DNA from: Clitopilus passeckerianus
Taxonomy: Eukaryota; Basidiomycota; Agaricomycetes; Agaricales; Entolomataceae
Length of the DNA: 64,000 nucleotides
NCBI GenBank assembly: GCA_944990035.1
Contig: CALYLX010000150.1
Coordinates: 1 to 64,000, forward strand
Direction: 5' to 3'
Shown here: positions 12,078 through 23,912 of the stretch, in pieces
Layout of the letters: each line of letters opens with the position of its first letter
How positions within the stretch are numbered: position 1 is the first letter of the stretch
Notes under the pieces: generated by a model
Seen by the model: the letters and a program-made list of their open reading frames with translations, nothing else
Told to the model about the DNA's origin: nothing
Database searches by the model: none
Program-made: the position numbers and the translations under genes

Positions 12078-13280
12078 ATGCAAGGATTTAACAAGGACGC
12101 ACCCCTGGCATCGACATCGAAGATGCGCTGACCAAAAATACAGATATTACCCACCAGATTATGACCCATCTCAAGGAAGTCTGAATAAAGTTAGAGGTGC
12201 GTAACATACCAAATTTCTCGACTATTCATTGCGGCTGACCTTGGACTGCAACCTATAGGAAAACATGCTCTCGGAGACAGAGCTCGTAAACTCGATCAGG
12301 GTATCCTCATTACCCGCTTTGAACTTCCTTTCAATATCTGGTGGTATGCCCATTATCCTTCCTCCGGCACGAGTCATCCCGACATACGCCCTTACTTCTA
12401 GCGGAACATGCAACAACCACATTGGAATGGGCGTACGGTACAATGCAGAGAAGAAGAAGATAGGAAACTACTATTCAACGCCGATCTACTCTTTCCGATG
12501 TAAATGTCATCTATGTGACGGCTGGTTTGAGATTCAAACCGACCCAAAGGTGCGTCTAGCCTATACACCTATCTGACTATTTCCCTGACATAATGCCCAG
12601 AACACAAGATATGTTGTCACATCTGGCGCCAGGCAGAAGGAGGAAGACTGGAATCCTGAAGAAAATGGCGGCTTCGCAATTCATGGTACTTCCATTCCGG
12701 CAACGACTCCTGCAGATGCTTACTTGACTTCCTTCGCAGACACCGAAGCCTCATCTGCTCCAGTGGATCCTCTAGCAGCGCTCGAGAAAACCACAGACGC
12801 CCAAAACCACCTAACCAAGGTCCAAGTTCCCCGGTTAGAATCCCTCCTAGAAGTCTCCGACCAATTCAACGCCGACCCCTACACCCTCTCGCTCAAAGCG
12901 CGCAAACGATTCCGCGAGGAGAAAAAGGTTGAGAAAGCAAAGCAGAAAGCAGACGACGCGATGAGGGGAAAGTATGGTCTTCCTCACAACTGAAGCTTTT
13001 GGAAGACGACGATGCGTCAAAACAAATCGCCAAAGACGAGTGGCAGAAGGCAAAGCAAGAGCATGATATGGAGCAGAGAAGCAAACGTCGGAAGCTAGGT
13101 GTTGATGCAATTTCCATTCCTTCATTACGCCCTGGTGCTGGCTCAAGCTCGTCCAAAGCGAGCAGCTCCGTCAGCTCTCTCCGAGCCCGTATTCTAGAAA
13201 ATACTGCTCGACGGTCAGACCCCTTTGGCAAACCACGGACCTCAATTTCGAAAATAAGTGGCGTAGGGTCAGGAAAATGA
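12078..13280 (+). CDS. CCDC130/Saf4-like splicing factor (CWC16 family)
   Basis: Spliceosome-associated zinc protein of the YJU2/CWC16 family, linked to the catalytic steps of splicing. ATG 12078 gives MQGFN. Later exons give YYPPDYDPSQGSLNK, GKHALGDRARKLDQGILITR, FELPFNIWWC and CNNHIGMGVRYNAEKKKIGN, then YSFRCKCHLCDGWFEIQTDP and GARQKEEDWNPEENGG. The two Cys pairs (WCGTCNNH and CKCHLC) form the family zinc site. Introns visible: 12202-12260, 12341-12400, 12550-12601 and 12687-12740 (approximate). The match is closer to CCDC130 than to YJU2 because of the RKRFREEKKVEKAKQK helix. The first donor lacks a GT (AACAA then GGACGC), and one T is missing near 12984, where a stop would cut off the KLLEDDDASK tail. 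Both look like base errors. Confidence 0.87.
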
Positions 13281-13684
13281 AGTGGTGCTGGACTGTTCAT
13301 ATCTTCTGTTGTTATTCTGGAATACCTTGCCTGGCCCGCCAGCCCTACATATCGCTGTATGCTTAATTTATGTGCATTAGATGTATCTTTACAATCAACT
13401 TCGTTCACTGTTCCGGAAGGGATCGATAGCACATAGAACAACAACAGGTAAAAGTACACAGAGCGGGAAGATAAAATAGGACATCGAGAGACGAGAGGCT
13501 ACGTAAAACAGGGGGTGTGGGGAATCGAGAGGTGAATACCTTCCAAGAAACTGATGAACCATAAGAAATAAAGTAAACCAATCAAGGTAAGCTGAGAGAT
13601 TAGCGGAAGTTAGCCGTGGGGGTAAAGATATACAACGTAAAGGAGAAACGAGAAAATATCGACATAAAGAACAAGGCATCCATA
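13281..13684. other. Convergent 3' region
   Basis: About 0.4 kb between the stop of the CCDC130-like gene and the stop of the SWI1 gene on the other strand. It should contain both 3' untranslated ends. A-rich, with no coding signal. Confidence 0.5.
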
Positions 13685-16600
13685 CTATGAAATTGCCCAC
13701 GGCTGATCCTGCGTAGGCATTAGTCCCTCCCATTTCCATTCCGACGATTGATAGTAAGCAGATTCCCCTCCGTCAATTTCCTTCCAGGCACCCAATCTCA
13801 ACAAATCAGGTATCTCTTCCGTTTTGGTCTCCGTGTTGTGAGCCAACGCATGGTGTCCAGCTTCTGATTCCGATCCTGACTCAGGACTAGGGTTTGTCGA
13901 CGATACCGAAAGTTCTGGTGTCGGAGCTTTGGACTCATCGTCCTGGGTACCGAACGATGAGAAGTCGAAGAAGTCGCCAAAGTCGTCTGCGGCCATTTTG
14001 TTCGACGGGCTCAAATAACCTGACTCTCCCATTGCATTGAGAGAGGACAAGTCAAGGCCATCCGTCATATTGCCACATCCCTTCAACAACATGTCCAATG
14101 TTTCGGAAATATCTGAGGAGAGGTTTGCCTCTTGACCGCTGCCGTTCGCAGTCATCTTGATGAATTCCGTCATCTGTTCTAAGAAAACACTTGCATCTTC
14201 TTCCGTCTTGACGTTTTCGACTGCTTCCTGCTTCTTCTTGAGCTCTTCACTGGGTGGCCCTTCCCATTCCGTCTTGAGGCGTTTAGGTGGCGATGGTTCA
14301 TTCGCCACGGCAGAGCTAGAAGCCTCAGCATTGCTGGTTGAGGGTCCAGGAACAGGTTCCTCTTCACGAGGCCGTTTTCCAGAGTTCGGGGTCCCAGCGT
14401 TCGAGGTCGCGGTTTCTTTGGGGGTGGGAGCCGACTGGTTATCAGAGCTAGCTGGAGCTGGAGTCGCTGCCTGGCCCTTGACAGACGCTCGACGCTGTTT
14501 GGCAGCCGCCGCTGTGGGTGCTGATCTGGGTTTCGGAGTTGGCCTTGTCTTGGGAGAACTGGTCGGCTGATTTTGTTGGGGAGAAGTAGCGGTGTGATTC
14601 GGAGTGGAGGCGTTTGCAACGGGTGTCGACGCTGCATAGGGAGGTGTCGCTGCAGAAGAAGGCTGATTGATCGAGGTCGCGGCAGGACCGGCCTTCTTAG
14701 GTGGGGGCGAAGATTCACGGGTGGCCGATTGACTGGTATGGCATTAGGAGAAATGGAGGGAGGCTGAGTGGTGGGAACGACAGGTTGAGACATCTGTTGT
14801 GGAGGTGGGGGTTGTTGAACCATGAGAGGTTGCTGGCGGTTCATTTCAGGGTTAGGTTGTCCCATTTGTTTCTGCTGCGCCTGGTGTACCCTGAAGTATT
14901 GTTGAAGTTGGTTTGCAGCAATATGAAGCTGGCTAATCATGGTGCGAAGGAGGTCATTACCAATGACAAAAACAGGCTGCTTCCCAGAAGTCAACAGATT
15001 CTGTTGATGTTTGGCTGTCGCCATCTGAAAAGAGTTCAACAGCTGATCAGCCCCAAGAGTGTATATGGACGTACGATTGCGAGAATCTTTCTCATCACAT
15101 CTTCGTTCCTCACAGCAAAGTATATGAAAGGCAGGCGCTGTTCCAGTTGACCAATCATAGCCAATAGCTGTTGGAACATCGCCTGGTATTCTGCTCTTCC
15201 ATCGACAGGTAGGTCAACTGGAGGCATCTGGTGAAGATCTAATTTCGGGGTCAGCAGGTACAATAGACATATTAAATAGCAACTCACTTGTGCGGACAAA
15301 TTCATCCCTGTAACGTTGTATGAAGTTCGTGGCAGCTTGAACTTGCTCAGCGGTTGGACGAGTCACAGCGCCGACACCAGAAGGATTGAACATGGCTTGC
15401 TGAGGCACTTGCTGCCGGCCTTCAGGTAGCCCCAGCAGGTTCGGCATGCCATTAGGTGGCTGCCCGGGGAAAGGCTGCTGCTGGTTGGGTTGCATCTGTC
15501 CAGGGTGACCCGACGGAGGAAGACCTGCAACACCATGGAATGGGCTGCCTAGTTGTTGATTTTGAGGCCCAGGGCCCTGCTCGGGGTGCTGAGTTCGCAT
15601 AGCATTCTGAATGAATCCCTGTTGGCCTGCTCTCTGTAGATTCGCGCGGTTCATCTCGACAAAGTTAATCAAGCTCTCTCCCAACGATAGATTGCGAAGC
15701 TCTGCAGCGGGCATATTGGCGTATTGCAATAGCTTGGCCATTTGGGCGGGATTGTTCCAGGGAAGACCACCGGCCTTGAAGGGTGTACTCTGCGCTCCTT
15801 GAACCAGATTGTTGGGAGGAAGGTTCCCAGGGTTGGCGCCGTTACTAATGGCCTGATTGACTTGCATTTTCCTGCGAGAGTCTATCACTGAATTAATGTA
15901 AACTTGGTCGAAGCCAGCAAGATACTCCTTGTAGACTTGGGCCAGGCGTTGAGCGACACCAGGTCCAGCTTTAGCGGGTTCTGACTCAGAGCCAGGGAAA
16001 TGGACAAAGCCCATGCGACCACCGATCACACTCCAGAGTTCGTTGTTGTGCACCTATGCAGAGGAATCAGATGTGCTTATTCGAAGATAGGAAAGCAGGA
16101 TATACCTTGTTCCAACCGCCTTCCTGCATGACATTGACATGTAGTCCATACAAGTCGATGGTTTTACCCTCCACACTCATCAATCGCATCTCATGCTTAA
16201 GCCCTTGCTTGGCCGAATAAGTCTTGTAGGCACCTTCAAACCTAGCCCTCTCCAATGGGGGAGGGAAGGCACCTCCAATCGTGCCCTGTCCTCCCGACGG
16301 CGTCTGTTGTACAGCCACTGCACTACCAGCAGATGGCGACGAGGCGCTTGGATTACTAGGAGTCGGCATGTTGTAAGGGAACATTTGCCCCATACTCGGC
16401 GACATCTGGTTGCCAAAGGGTCCCGTAGGCTGTCCTCCTGCATTATTGGCGAGTCCTCCCGAGTTGTTGTTGGTAGGATGCGAGGCTTGTTGTGAAGGCG
16501 TAGGATTTGAACGAGGCGGCGGGACAACGCCTGGTTGCTTGTTGGGTTGTTGGATCGGGGTGTGTACGTGCGAAGGACTCGGCTGAACATTGGGGCTTGG

Positions 16601-18022
16601 CCCCGTGGCCTGTCTTGACATCGGACGGTGTGGTTGGCCATTCCCAGGGGTTTCAAAGTTACCCATGGCACCCCATGGAGCCTGTGCTGAACCGTTCCCT
16701 TGATTCTGACCGCCATTCTGAGCAAGTTGCCTAAGATGGAGAGATGAATGAGCGTCTGCAAATGTGACAATTGGGGATTAGAGCGTACATTTGGCCAGCC
16801 GTTTGCTGCAATGCATGTTGCATCTTAAGCAGGCCGTCCTTTCGCAAGGCGACCTCCTTCGCGAGCTGTTGGAGCTTCAATTGATTTCGGGCGTTCGTGG
16901 TTGTTGCTGGCTAAGAGCAGCGAACACCTTCTCGCAGTTGGCAAGGTTGATTTTCAAACCGCTGTATCGTTCGCTGAGCTCTTGAGGCGTCAATCGTCGC
17001 TGCTGAGGATTCCCTGGCTGGAGTTGCTGCCCTTGCTGGGGCCAACTAAAAATGCGTGCCAGAGAGGCGCTGAATAATCGTTTATTGAAAATAGACACGT
17101 ATGAATCACCTGCAGGGTTCATGCCTAGTTGCTGTTGCCGTTGTTGTTCAAGTCGAGCTTGCATCACTGAACTGTTCTGTGGTTGTTGTTGTTGGTTTTG
17201 CTGCTGCGCGAGCATTAGCTCCAACTGGCGGTTGAATTGGGGGTTATTGGCGTTAGAATGGCCGGACTGGCTCGCCTGGAAGGCTGCCTGCAACACGGCG
17301 TTCTGATTCAAAGATGGCTGCATTGAGGGAGGGTTAGACATTCCGGGTGCGTTAGGAAAGCCAGCCTGCATATGTTGAGGATGCTGTTGACCGGGTCCAT
17401 TCTGGCCCATAGACGGTTGCTGTGGGCCACCTGATGGGCCACCCATACCAAGGCCCATCCCCTGTCCACCCATAAACTGCTGTCCATTCGCCATCTGCTG
17501 GCGCTGTTGTTGCTGTTGTTGCTGCATATGCCGCTGTCGTAATATTTCCATCATCTAATAGGGCAAAGAATAAGCACTAGCTTGCAGGCGCCTTTACGTA
17601 ACCAAGGAAGAAAGTGAAGGAGTAGGATAGGGTTTGACTCAGAAGCTCGTCCGATTCGAAGAATGCCATCACTAGCAACAACACCAAAGGGACTGCGTGG
17701 ATAACACGCATGATGCGGCATGGGCGACGATAGCACGTTCGTGAGAAGGTGAAGGGTTATAGACGCGAAACGAAAATGGACCCGTAAAATAGCGCAAGAA
17801 ACACACCTGTTGCTGCTGTTGGGGAGTTGAGCCTCCACCAGTGAGTTCATTTGCTACATGTCGCATTTGCTGGATTGGATGCATCTGTGCCCAAGCCCTC
17901 TGGTCAAATCCCTGATGCCCTTCCTGTTGTGTTTGGCCTGGCTGAGCACCGAGCTGCTGGCCCTGTTGGTGTTGCTGCTGCTGCTGCTGTCTCAGACCGG
18001 GATTGTTGAAATTGGGGATCAT
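13685..18022 (-). CDS. SWI1: ARID-domain SWI/SNF subunit, SWI1-like
   Basis: Large low-complexity nuclear protein of the SWI/SNF chromatin-remodelling complex. ATG 18022 starts MIPNFNNPGLRQQQQQQ. The N-terminal third is glutamine/glycine/proline-rich, with a predicted helix near QELSERYSGLKINLANCEKV. The ARID (AT-rich DNA interaction domain) spans about 16230-15880: FEGAYKTYSAKQGLK, GKTIDLYGLHVNVMQEGGWN, NNELWSVIGGRMGFVHFP, VAQRLAQVYKEYLAGFDQVY. The middle is P/T/S-rich (PKKAGPAATSINQ). The C-terminus holds an acidic region with DDFGDFFDFSSFGTQDD and ends QDQPWAIS. Introns include one of ~250 bases near 17556-17807 and shorter ones after it. Frame breaks by single lost bases lie near 16890 and 14733, where both flanks read as family-like sequence in shifted frames. 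Homology is surest for the ARID part; the name follows from ARID plus Q-rich layout. Confidence 0.85.
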
Positions 18023-21000
18023 CGGGTAATACTAGTGAAGATCTGCCAGTTATCCTGAAGCGACCTTGAATTGCGTGGGGGTAAAATGGGCGCTGTTGGA
18101 ATCGCCAGAGTGGCGCAAAACCTAGCCAAGAGACCCTTATTATCGCCAAAACCCTGCTCAATGTTGCGGACGACGGCGACAAGGACAAGGAGTTCAAATT
18201 TTGGCGGGAGCAGTGGTGGGAGAGCGAAACGAAGGGAGTCGCACTTGCTTGTGGCTGATCGCATTCCAAGTCCGACACAAACAATCAATTTATTATTTAA
18301 TTATTACTTAAGCTTAAATTAATCCAGAGAATATTCCTCTCACATACGGTTCAACTTCGGTGTCTATTCCAATCCTACGTGGAATAATAAAATGGGAGGC
18401 TCGTGAGGTATCAGAAAACGACAGTATCTATGACTTCTGATTTTCGTATTTATTTCGTGTTTTTACTGAATCTCCGAGTAATACGGCTTAATTCCCAACT
18501 CGAGTCAAATAGACAACTTACACAGCCAACTTCCGACAAATGATATTCCTCTGACTACTTTCCCTCTCTTCCTCGTTGCTAGGTCGTGGCGTTCTTAGGG
18601 TCAACAAACCGCTCATACAACCTACAAGTGCCTGGCATGGGCAAGCTGACCACCCTCCAAACCTTGATTCCGCGGGTACTAAACGCCTTTTAAGGTATTG
18701 TTAACTCTCCAGAAATGGATCTCGGGATGGTCCCGAGGATCTAAATCCGTTCTACTTAAACCGTGTGGTTGATGAAAGCCTCAATGCTGAACTGAAGGAG
18801 CACCATCTGCACCCTCATAGCTATACCACCTATACCTTCAAGACATGCCGTTGTTGTGTTCGAAATTTTCAGGAGGTTGTTTTGTGCAATTTTTCCCGAA
18901 AGCTTATTCTCTGCGCAAAGGCACCGAAAACAAACCCTTGCACCGCCACTGTTTCCGGGGTGACCTAACCTTAACCTGCCCCACTCAAGACAATAATAGC
19001 AGGGAAATTTGTACTGCGAAATCCAAGGAGGATATATATGCTATTAGGCGTCAATAGAAGTCAGATATACATTGCTGGAATGTACTTTCACGACTTTGAA
19101 ACCCTCCGCTGAATTTCTTACGCCGAGATTGTATCAAAAGGTGTAGTGGGAGAGGGCGCTCCGATATGCCAGGCAGCGCCTAGTTAGCTCTTCACTGTCC
19201 ACAAAATAAGCCTACAGACCTTCCGCAACAATTGTTTCTCGCACACCCACAAAGCCTTTTACAATACTGCACTACACCTCCTGCTAAACAACAAATGGAT
19301 GAAAAGTTGGCTTTGATCTCCGCGGCGCTTATCTCGCTTCACCCTTATGACGATGGCGTTCGGTAAGAACATGCAATAGGACGTTACCAATCTGAGCACC
19401 GCAGCTCACCATTTGAAACATGTAGAGCTTTATGCCTACAATGACATTCAAGTTCGAATCTCTACTGTTTCTAAGCGTTGATCACCCGTAGGCCTAACCA
19501 AGCCCAACGATCACATACCCGATCGTATATACACGATAGATTCGCTTCAATCACCAAGACCCAAGTCTTAGGTTCACTTTCTACCAGACTGGCCCGAGCT
19601 GATGATAAGCTCCCAGCCTCGTTCCCCTGCATGATTTGGGCCTTGAGGTCATCGCCAGGCCACCGGGTCCCAATTCCTAACCAGTCATAATGATATCTCC
19701 AAATTGAGCTTACCTATATCCCAAATCATACCAAACCATCTCGTCAAGAAATGTGACCATCCTCAGCCTTTCTGCAGGGAATTCCAAGTTCTTAGCTAGT
19801 TGGCATGCCTAATCATGCGTCGCACCTCCGTTGCGAGAAAGGCATCATGATCCAAGGTGTCCAACTGTCACAGCCAGAAACCTTTGTGTTCCCCCTTGCT
19901 CCTGTTCGAATCTTGGAAAGATGTAGATCTTTCGCAGATTCAAGGTCCAGGAACTTGCGTTATTCATGACTTGCACTCTCCTGTGCGATATCTATATTGT
20001 GTCGGAGGATGGGAATCGGCGCATACCACGGAAGATAACAAACCAATGGAAGCTACAGACAGAACCTTATAACGATACGGTCCGGTAATCGTCGAGATAC
20101 ACAACCTCCTGGGCATAAACCCATATGATTCTGGGCCGACCCAGCCAGATGCCCTTCCCTACCAGGCCTCTGAGCCCGAACCTGGTGAATTCATTTGGCG
20201 TTCAGTTACTGCTGCTCATGGGTATTGCCGGAACCTATGACAGCAATGTAAAGATCAGCAGAACGCGTACGACTTCTGGTGAACATTGAAGACACTATGC
20301 TTCCGCACATCCCAATGGATATATTTTTACCCAGAAGGACCAGCTTGTTAACCAGACAATGTACACATGGCGCCATATCTTCCTAATACCGCAAGCAGTC
20401 AGACTCACCCTCGCCGCCGCTCATTGGTGGCCTTCCTATCAGGCCAATGCGAACATGACCTACCTTCTTCCCGGGCCCAGCTCCATGTCTCGACCACGGG
20501 AACACCCACGAGCCCAGGCCACAGTCACCGACACTCATGGCAAACGCCGCACATTGCACTTCGCAACCCGAGCGGGGATAGGTTGGGTATGGTCGGTCCA
20601 CGACGGTACCCAATCCGTATCGGGATTCACCTACCTGACCGGTAACTCCAAAAGCATCACTCAGCCTCTATCGGGGAATCTTCCAAGGCGGCCAGGCCTC
20701 CGTAAAGTGATCAGTGTCTGTGTTCTGATCGCCACTGACAATCGTCTACTACGTACGACTGGTCTAAACCCTTCCGAACCTCGAACCCTCGTTCTCTAGC
20801 GACTCGGACTCTCCTGACGTTTCGTCTTAAATGATATCCATGTCATAACGAGGACTCAGATACCCAGATTAGCGACCACACCTCGCCAAAGGCTCGTTGT
20901 TCCGGGACCGGAGAGCGGAATGTATAGGCGATTTGCACCAGCTGTAGAGAAGCAGAGCCTTCACAGCTAGCCAATGAGCTGCTTTTACGCACTCGGTTTC

Positions 21001-22252
21001 TTCTGAAAGAGACAGCTTGAAATGAATGCTCCAGGCTCGATATGTGGCAGTTGCAGGGTCAATGAGAATCGACAAGAGATTGGCATTTAGACGTTGAATC
21101 ACATCGACATAGAGGACATCCAATCTAATGATCGGGATCCAGTACCTTTGTGACGTATTCCTCGACCCCAATAATTACGGAAAACGTATCGCCTGTGTCT
21201 TTTCAGGAGTTCAGAAAGCCGTAGGCAGAATGAACTCGACATTGCTGGGTTTTGGATAGAATTTAGAGTAGTCGCACCGCCGGCGGCGGTAGCAGAGGGT
21301 ATAGAGCCACTCGAAAGCTCAGCAACGTCGGCCGCCGATGCTAGCACAAGCCCGATTCGCAACTTGTTCGCAACAAAACACTCCTGTAGCAACATCTTCC
21401 CCGCTTAATTACAATGCTATTCAAGCGACGTACTCTGCATCAGCACCTCAATGGGCGTAAGCATATTCCTTCTGGATGTTACTCAGTATAATCCCCGAGC
21501 CACGGAAATCCCGCCAAGATCATGATCAGCAATGCCAAATCGACCACATTGCGGGGAAGGTCAGACGGTTTCACCACCTGCCTCGTAACCCCTTCCGAAT
21601 TCCATTATGCTTGTAATTCCTCCGCTATCACCATTCAGGACTTAACATATAGAAAATCCATGATCCGACCCGACATCTTCGTCTCCAAATACCTCAAGAG
21701 ATGGTGAAAGTAGTCAAGTCACACCCGCCAAGCTTGCACAGTGGCAGGCCAACTTTCTTGTGTGTTCGTGCATCCCGTAATTACACTTATCAGCGATAAT
21801 TACAACAATAAATAAAGTATCAAAACGAGCAAAACGGTCTCATACACCAGCAATGCTGTACAAGCGTTGGTTGGGAGGCAGTGAACGTTGATACACAACC
21901 CGTGTTGTAAATGTGCTTCCTGCTGCGTGTACGCACGTATGCATGATGGATGGTTGTAAACAATACAGCAATGATAATATTTCGCCGGGAATGTGATCAA
22001 TTAGTGCTAGTATTTTGGAGTGTCCGGGAAGAAGGAAAGGAGGGGATAGCGGATGAGGAGGCACAAGTATACAAGAAACGTCGTTAGAGGTCGTAATAGC
22101 GAGCATAACAGCTTGGATGCAAGTACTAGGGGGGGGCTCTAGAAACGGCCATAAGTTAAACAATTGTGTAACAAAGAATGATGTAGTGAACAAAGAACAC
22201 AATCCAATGCCAGGCTTTCAACGAGAAAAAATACACGGGAGAAGAAAACGCT
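18023..22252. other. Gene-poor region with decayed coding-like patches
   Basis: No recognisable gene in 4.2 kb. Some patches read like worn coding sequence on the plus strand. A possible first exon at 19294 (MDEKLALISAALISLHPYDD) is followed by a GTAAGA donor. A patch at about 19980-20215 reads VSEDGNRRIPRKITNQWK and, one frame later, VEIHNLLGINPYDSG and EPEPGEFIWRSVTAAH. A 146-codon open frame at 20359-20799 starts MYTWRHIFLIPQAV. None matches a family I know, and stops and frame changes interrupt them. On the minus strand a 100-codon frame at 20869-21171 is open without known motifs. It could be a dead gene, a transposon relic, or a gene scrambled by base errors. Confidence 0.3.
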
Positions 22253-23620
22253 CTAGTGATGGTGTTGCGTCTGCTGCTGCTGTGGAGCATTGGCTGAACT
22301 TGATGTAACATTGGCAACAGGCAACGTCCTGATGCTTTCTGTCTCGTCCGATGCATCGTCATCCTTGACTGGGATCGATGGACCTGCTTCCAAGATAATA
22401 TCTTCATCGTCATCCTCTTCATCAGACAAGTCTTCTTCAACGAGAACGGGAACCCCATTGATCTTCTTGACAATTCGAGGTGGTCCAGCAGCCAAGATGG
22501 TGTCGCCTTGCTCTGTATCGTTCCTCACGAGCACGGTCCCAGTCATCGTCTCCTCTGACTCGTCCTCCTCAACAACTTCCTGCACCTCCTTCTTGAACCA
22601 ATATCTCAACCCAACAGGAATCATCACGCCTACAACCACGGCCGCGAGTCCGAAGAAGTTCTTCAAGCTAATAAGGTGGAAATCTTCCGGACTGGTCATG
22701 TCGTCCAATCCGCTTCCGATAGTCGTATGTATCACGCTGACACCTAGAATACCAAGCGCAGTACTGATCCAAAATGGGATAAGGCCAATACCGACGTGAG
22801 GGCATACAATGTTGACGACCCAGTGGGGTGGGAGAGGGGCTATCCGAAGGACAATGAGGAACGATATCATGTTCTCTTTGTTGGCCTCAATTTTGGAGGC
22901 GGTTTTGTCGAGGAGTGCTTTCCATTTCGGTAGCGTAAGCAAAGCAGGTCCAAGGGCGGCTGAGATGAGGTAGCAAAGTGTAGCGCCGGTCGCGACGCAA
23001 CAACATGCTAGAGGGAGAGCACGGGCGACGCCCCAAACTGCACCACCAAGGATAGAAAGGTACATTGAGCCCGGGAGAGAAGGCTTGCAAGCTATAGTCT
23101 GGTTAGGAAATGACTACGGAGTAAACCTGAAGTAACTGACAAAAGGTATGTTATCACATAACATATGAAGATACGGTAAGGATAGATGTCCCTATATTTC
23201 TTCAGTAGGTAGTTGAGGTCTTGTAGTTGTTGGAAACTCTTTGGAAGTCGGAGAAGTGGTCTGTCCGCTCTGGTGGGAGGAACGTGTGGGTTAAGGAGAC
23301 CATTTCCAATTCACAACCAAAACGTACTCTTCTAACGTCGGTAGCGCAAGCCATAGTATTCCACCGAGTAGTAGAGTGCTGACAATAAATATACAGGCCA
23401 TTTTAAGGGTAGCATTGAGGATAATCTTCCGTGAGGATGGTCGTGAAGGAGTGTGTGGGTAATTTGCCGTGCCATACGAGGCCGTCATTGGTGTTAACAA
23501 AGGAGTCCTACTATCGCCATGGCCGTCGTATACGGTATCCAGCGTATAAGTCGAGTGAGCCGAGTGGGTTGAGTTATTCGAGCCAATTCTGTGGTCAAGC
23601 TGTAGGTTTGGTGGTGTCAT
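22253..23620 (-). CDS. TMEM41/TVP38-type VTT-domain (DedA) membrane protein
   Basis: Multi-pass membrane protein of the VTT/DedA superfamily; animal TMEM41B is an ER lipid scramblase needed for autophagy and lipid transfer. ATG 23620 starts a cytosolic tail of ~75 residues (MTPPNLQLDHRIGSNNSTHS), then the first membrane span (ACIFIVSTLLLGGILWLAL). The VTT core reads KKYRDIYPYRIFICYVITYL, then PGSMYLSILGGAVWG, GATLCYLISAALG and LRIAPLPPHWVVN, where the re-entrant helix motif with conserved R and P is visible. After the last span a long acidic tail (DLSDEEDDDEDIILEAG) ends QQQQTQHHH. The VTT core normally reads LQAFSLPGSMYL; here a two-base loss in the CT repeat at 23075-23080 breaks that exon. 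Introns are short. The substrate and compartment are inferred from family. Confidence 0.82.
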
Positions 23621-23912
23621 AGTAGTTTGGGTGAGAGAATATCAAAACCGCCAATCCACCCTGCAAGGCCGTTTGAGCACAAACCCCGATCTAGGGTTAT
23701 CATGTCTACAATCATACCACATTGCAAGTCGTCAAATTCTGAATTGCTTTTGTAGCTTTTAAGCAAAGATAAAGTGGAAAAAAAAAAGGAAAAGATAGTC
23801 TGGTAATTTACTCGTCGTTGAACGAGTCTCTGACAGAGTCCAGCCCACTCAAAACACTTTACCGCACTCCACTCTGGACCAAGGCCCCACTCACTACTTA
23901 AATGGTATATTA

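Noticed and set aside
14157..14767. Long plus-strand frames opposite SWI1
   Set aside because: Shadow of the SWI1 exon, which has clear P/T/S- and Q-rich coding sequence and continuous homology on the minus strand.
2618..18022. Programmed ribosomal frameshifting as cause of the frame breaks
   Set aside because: Too many sites in unrelated genes, no common slippery sequence and no shared downstream structure; base loss in homopolymers explains all of them.
22290..22799. 169-codon serine-rich frame on the plus strand
   Set aside because: Antisense of the acidic tail of the VTT membrane protein.
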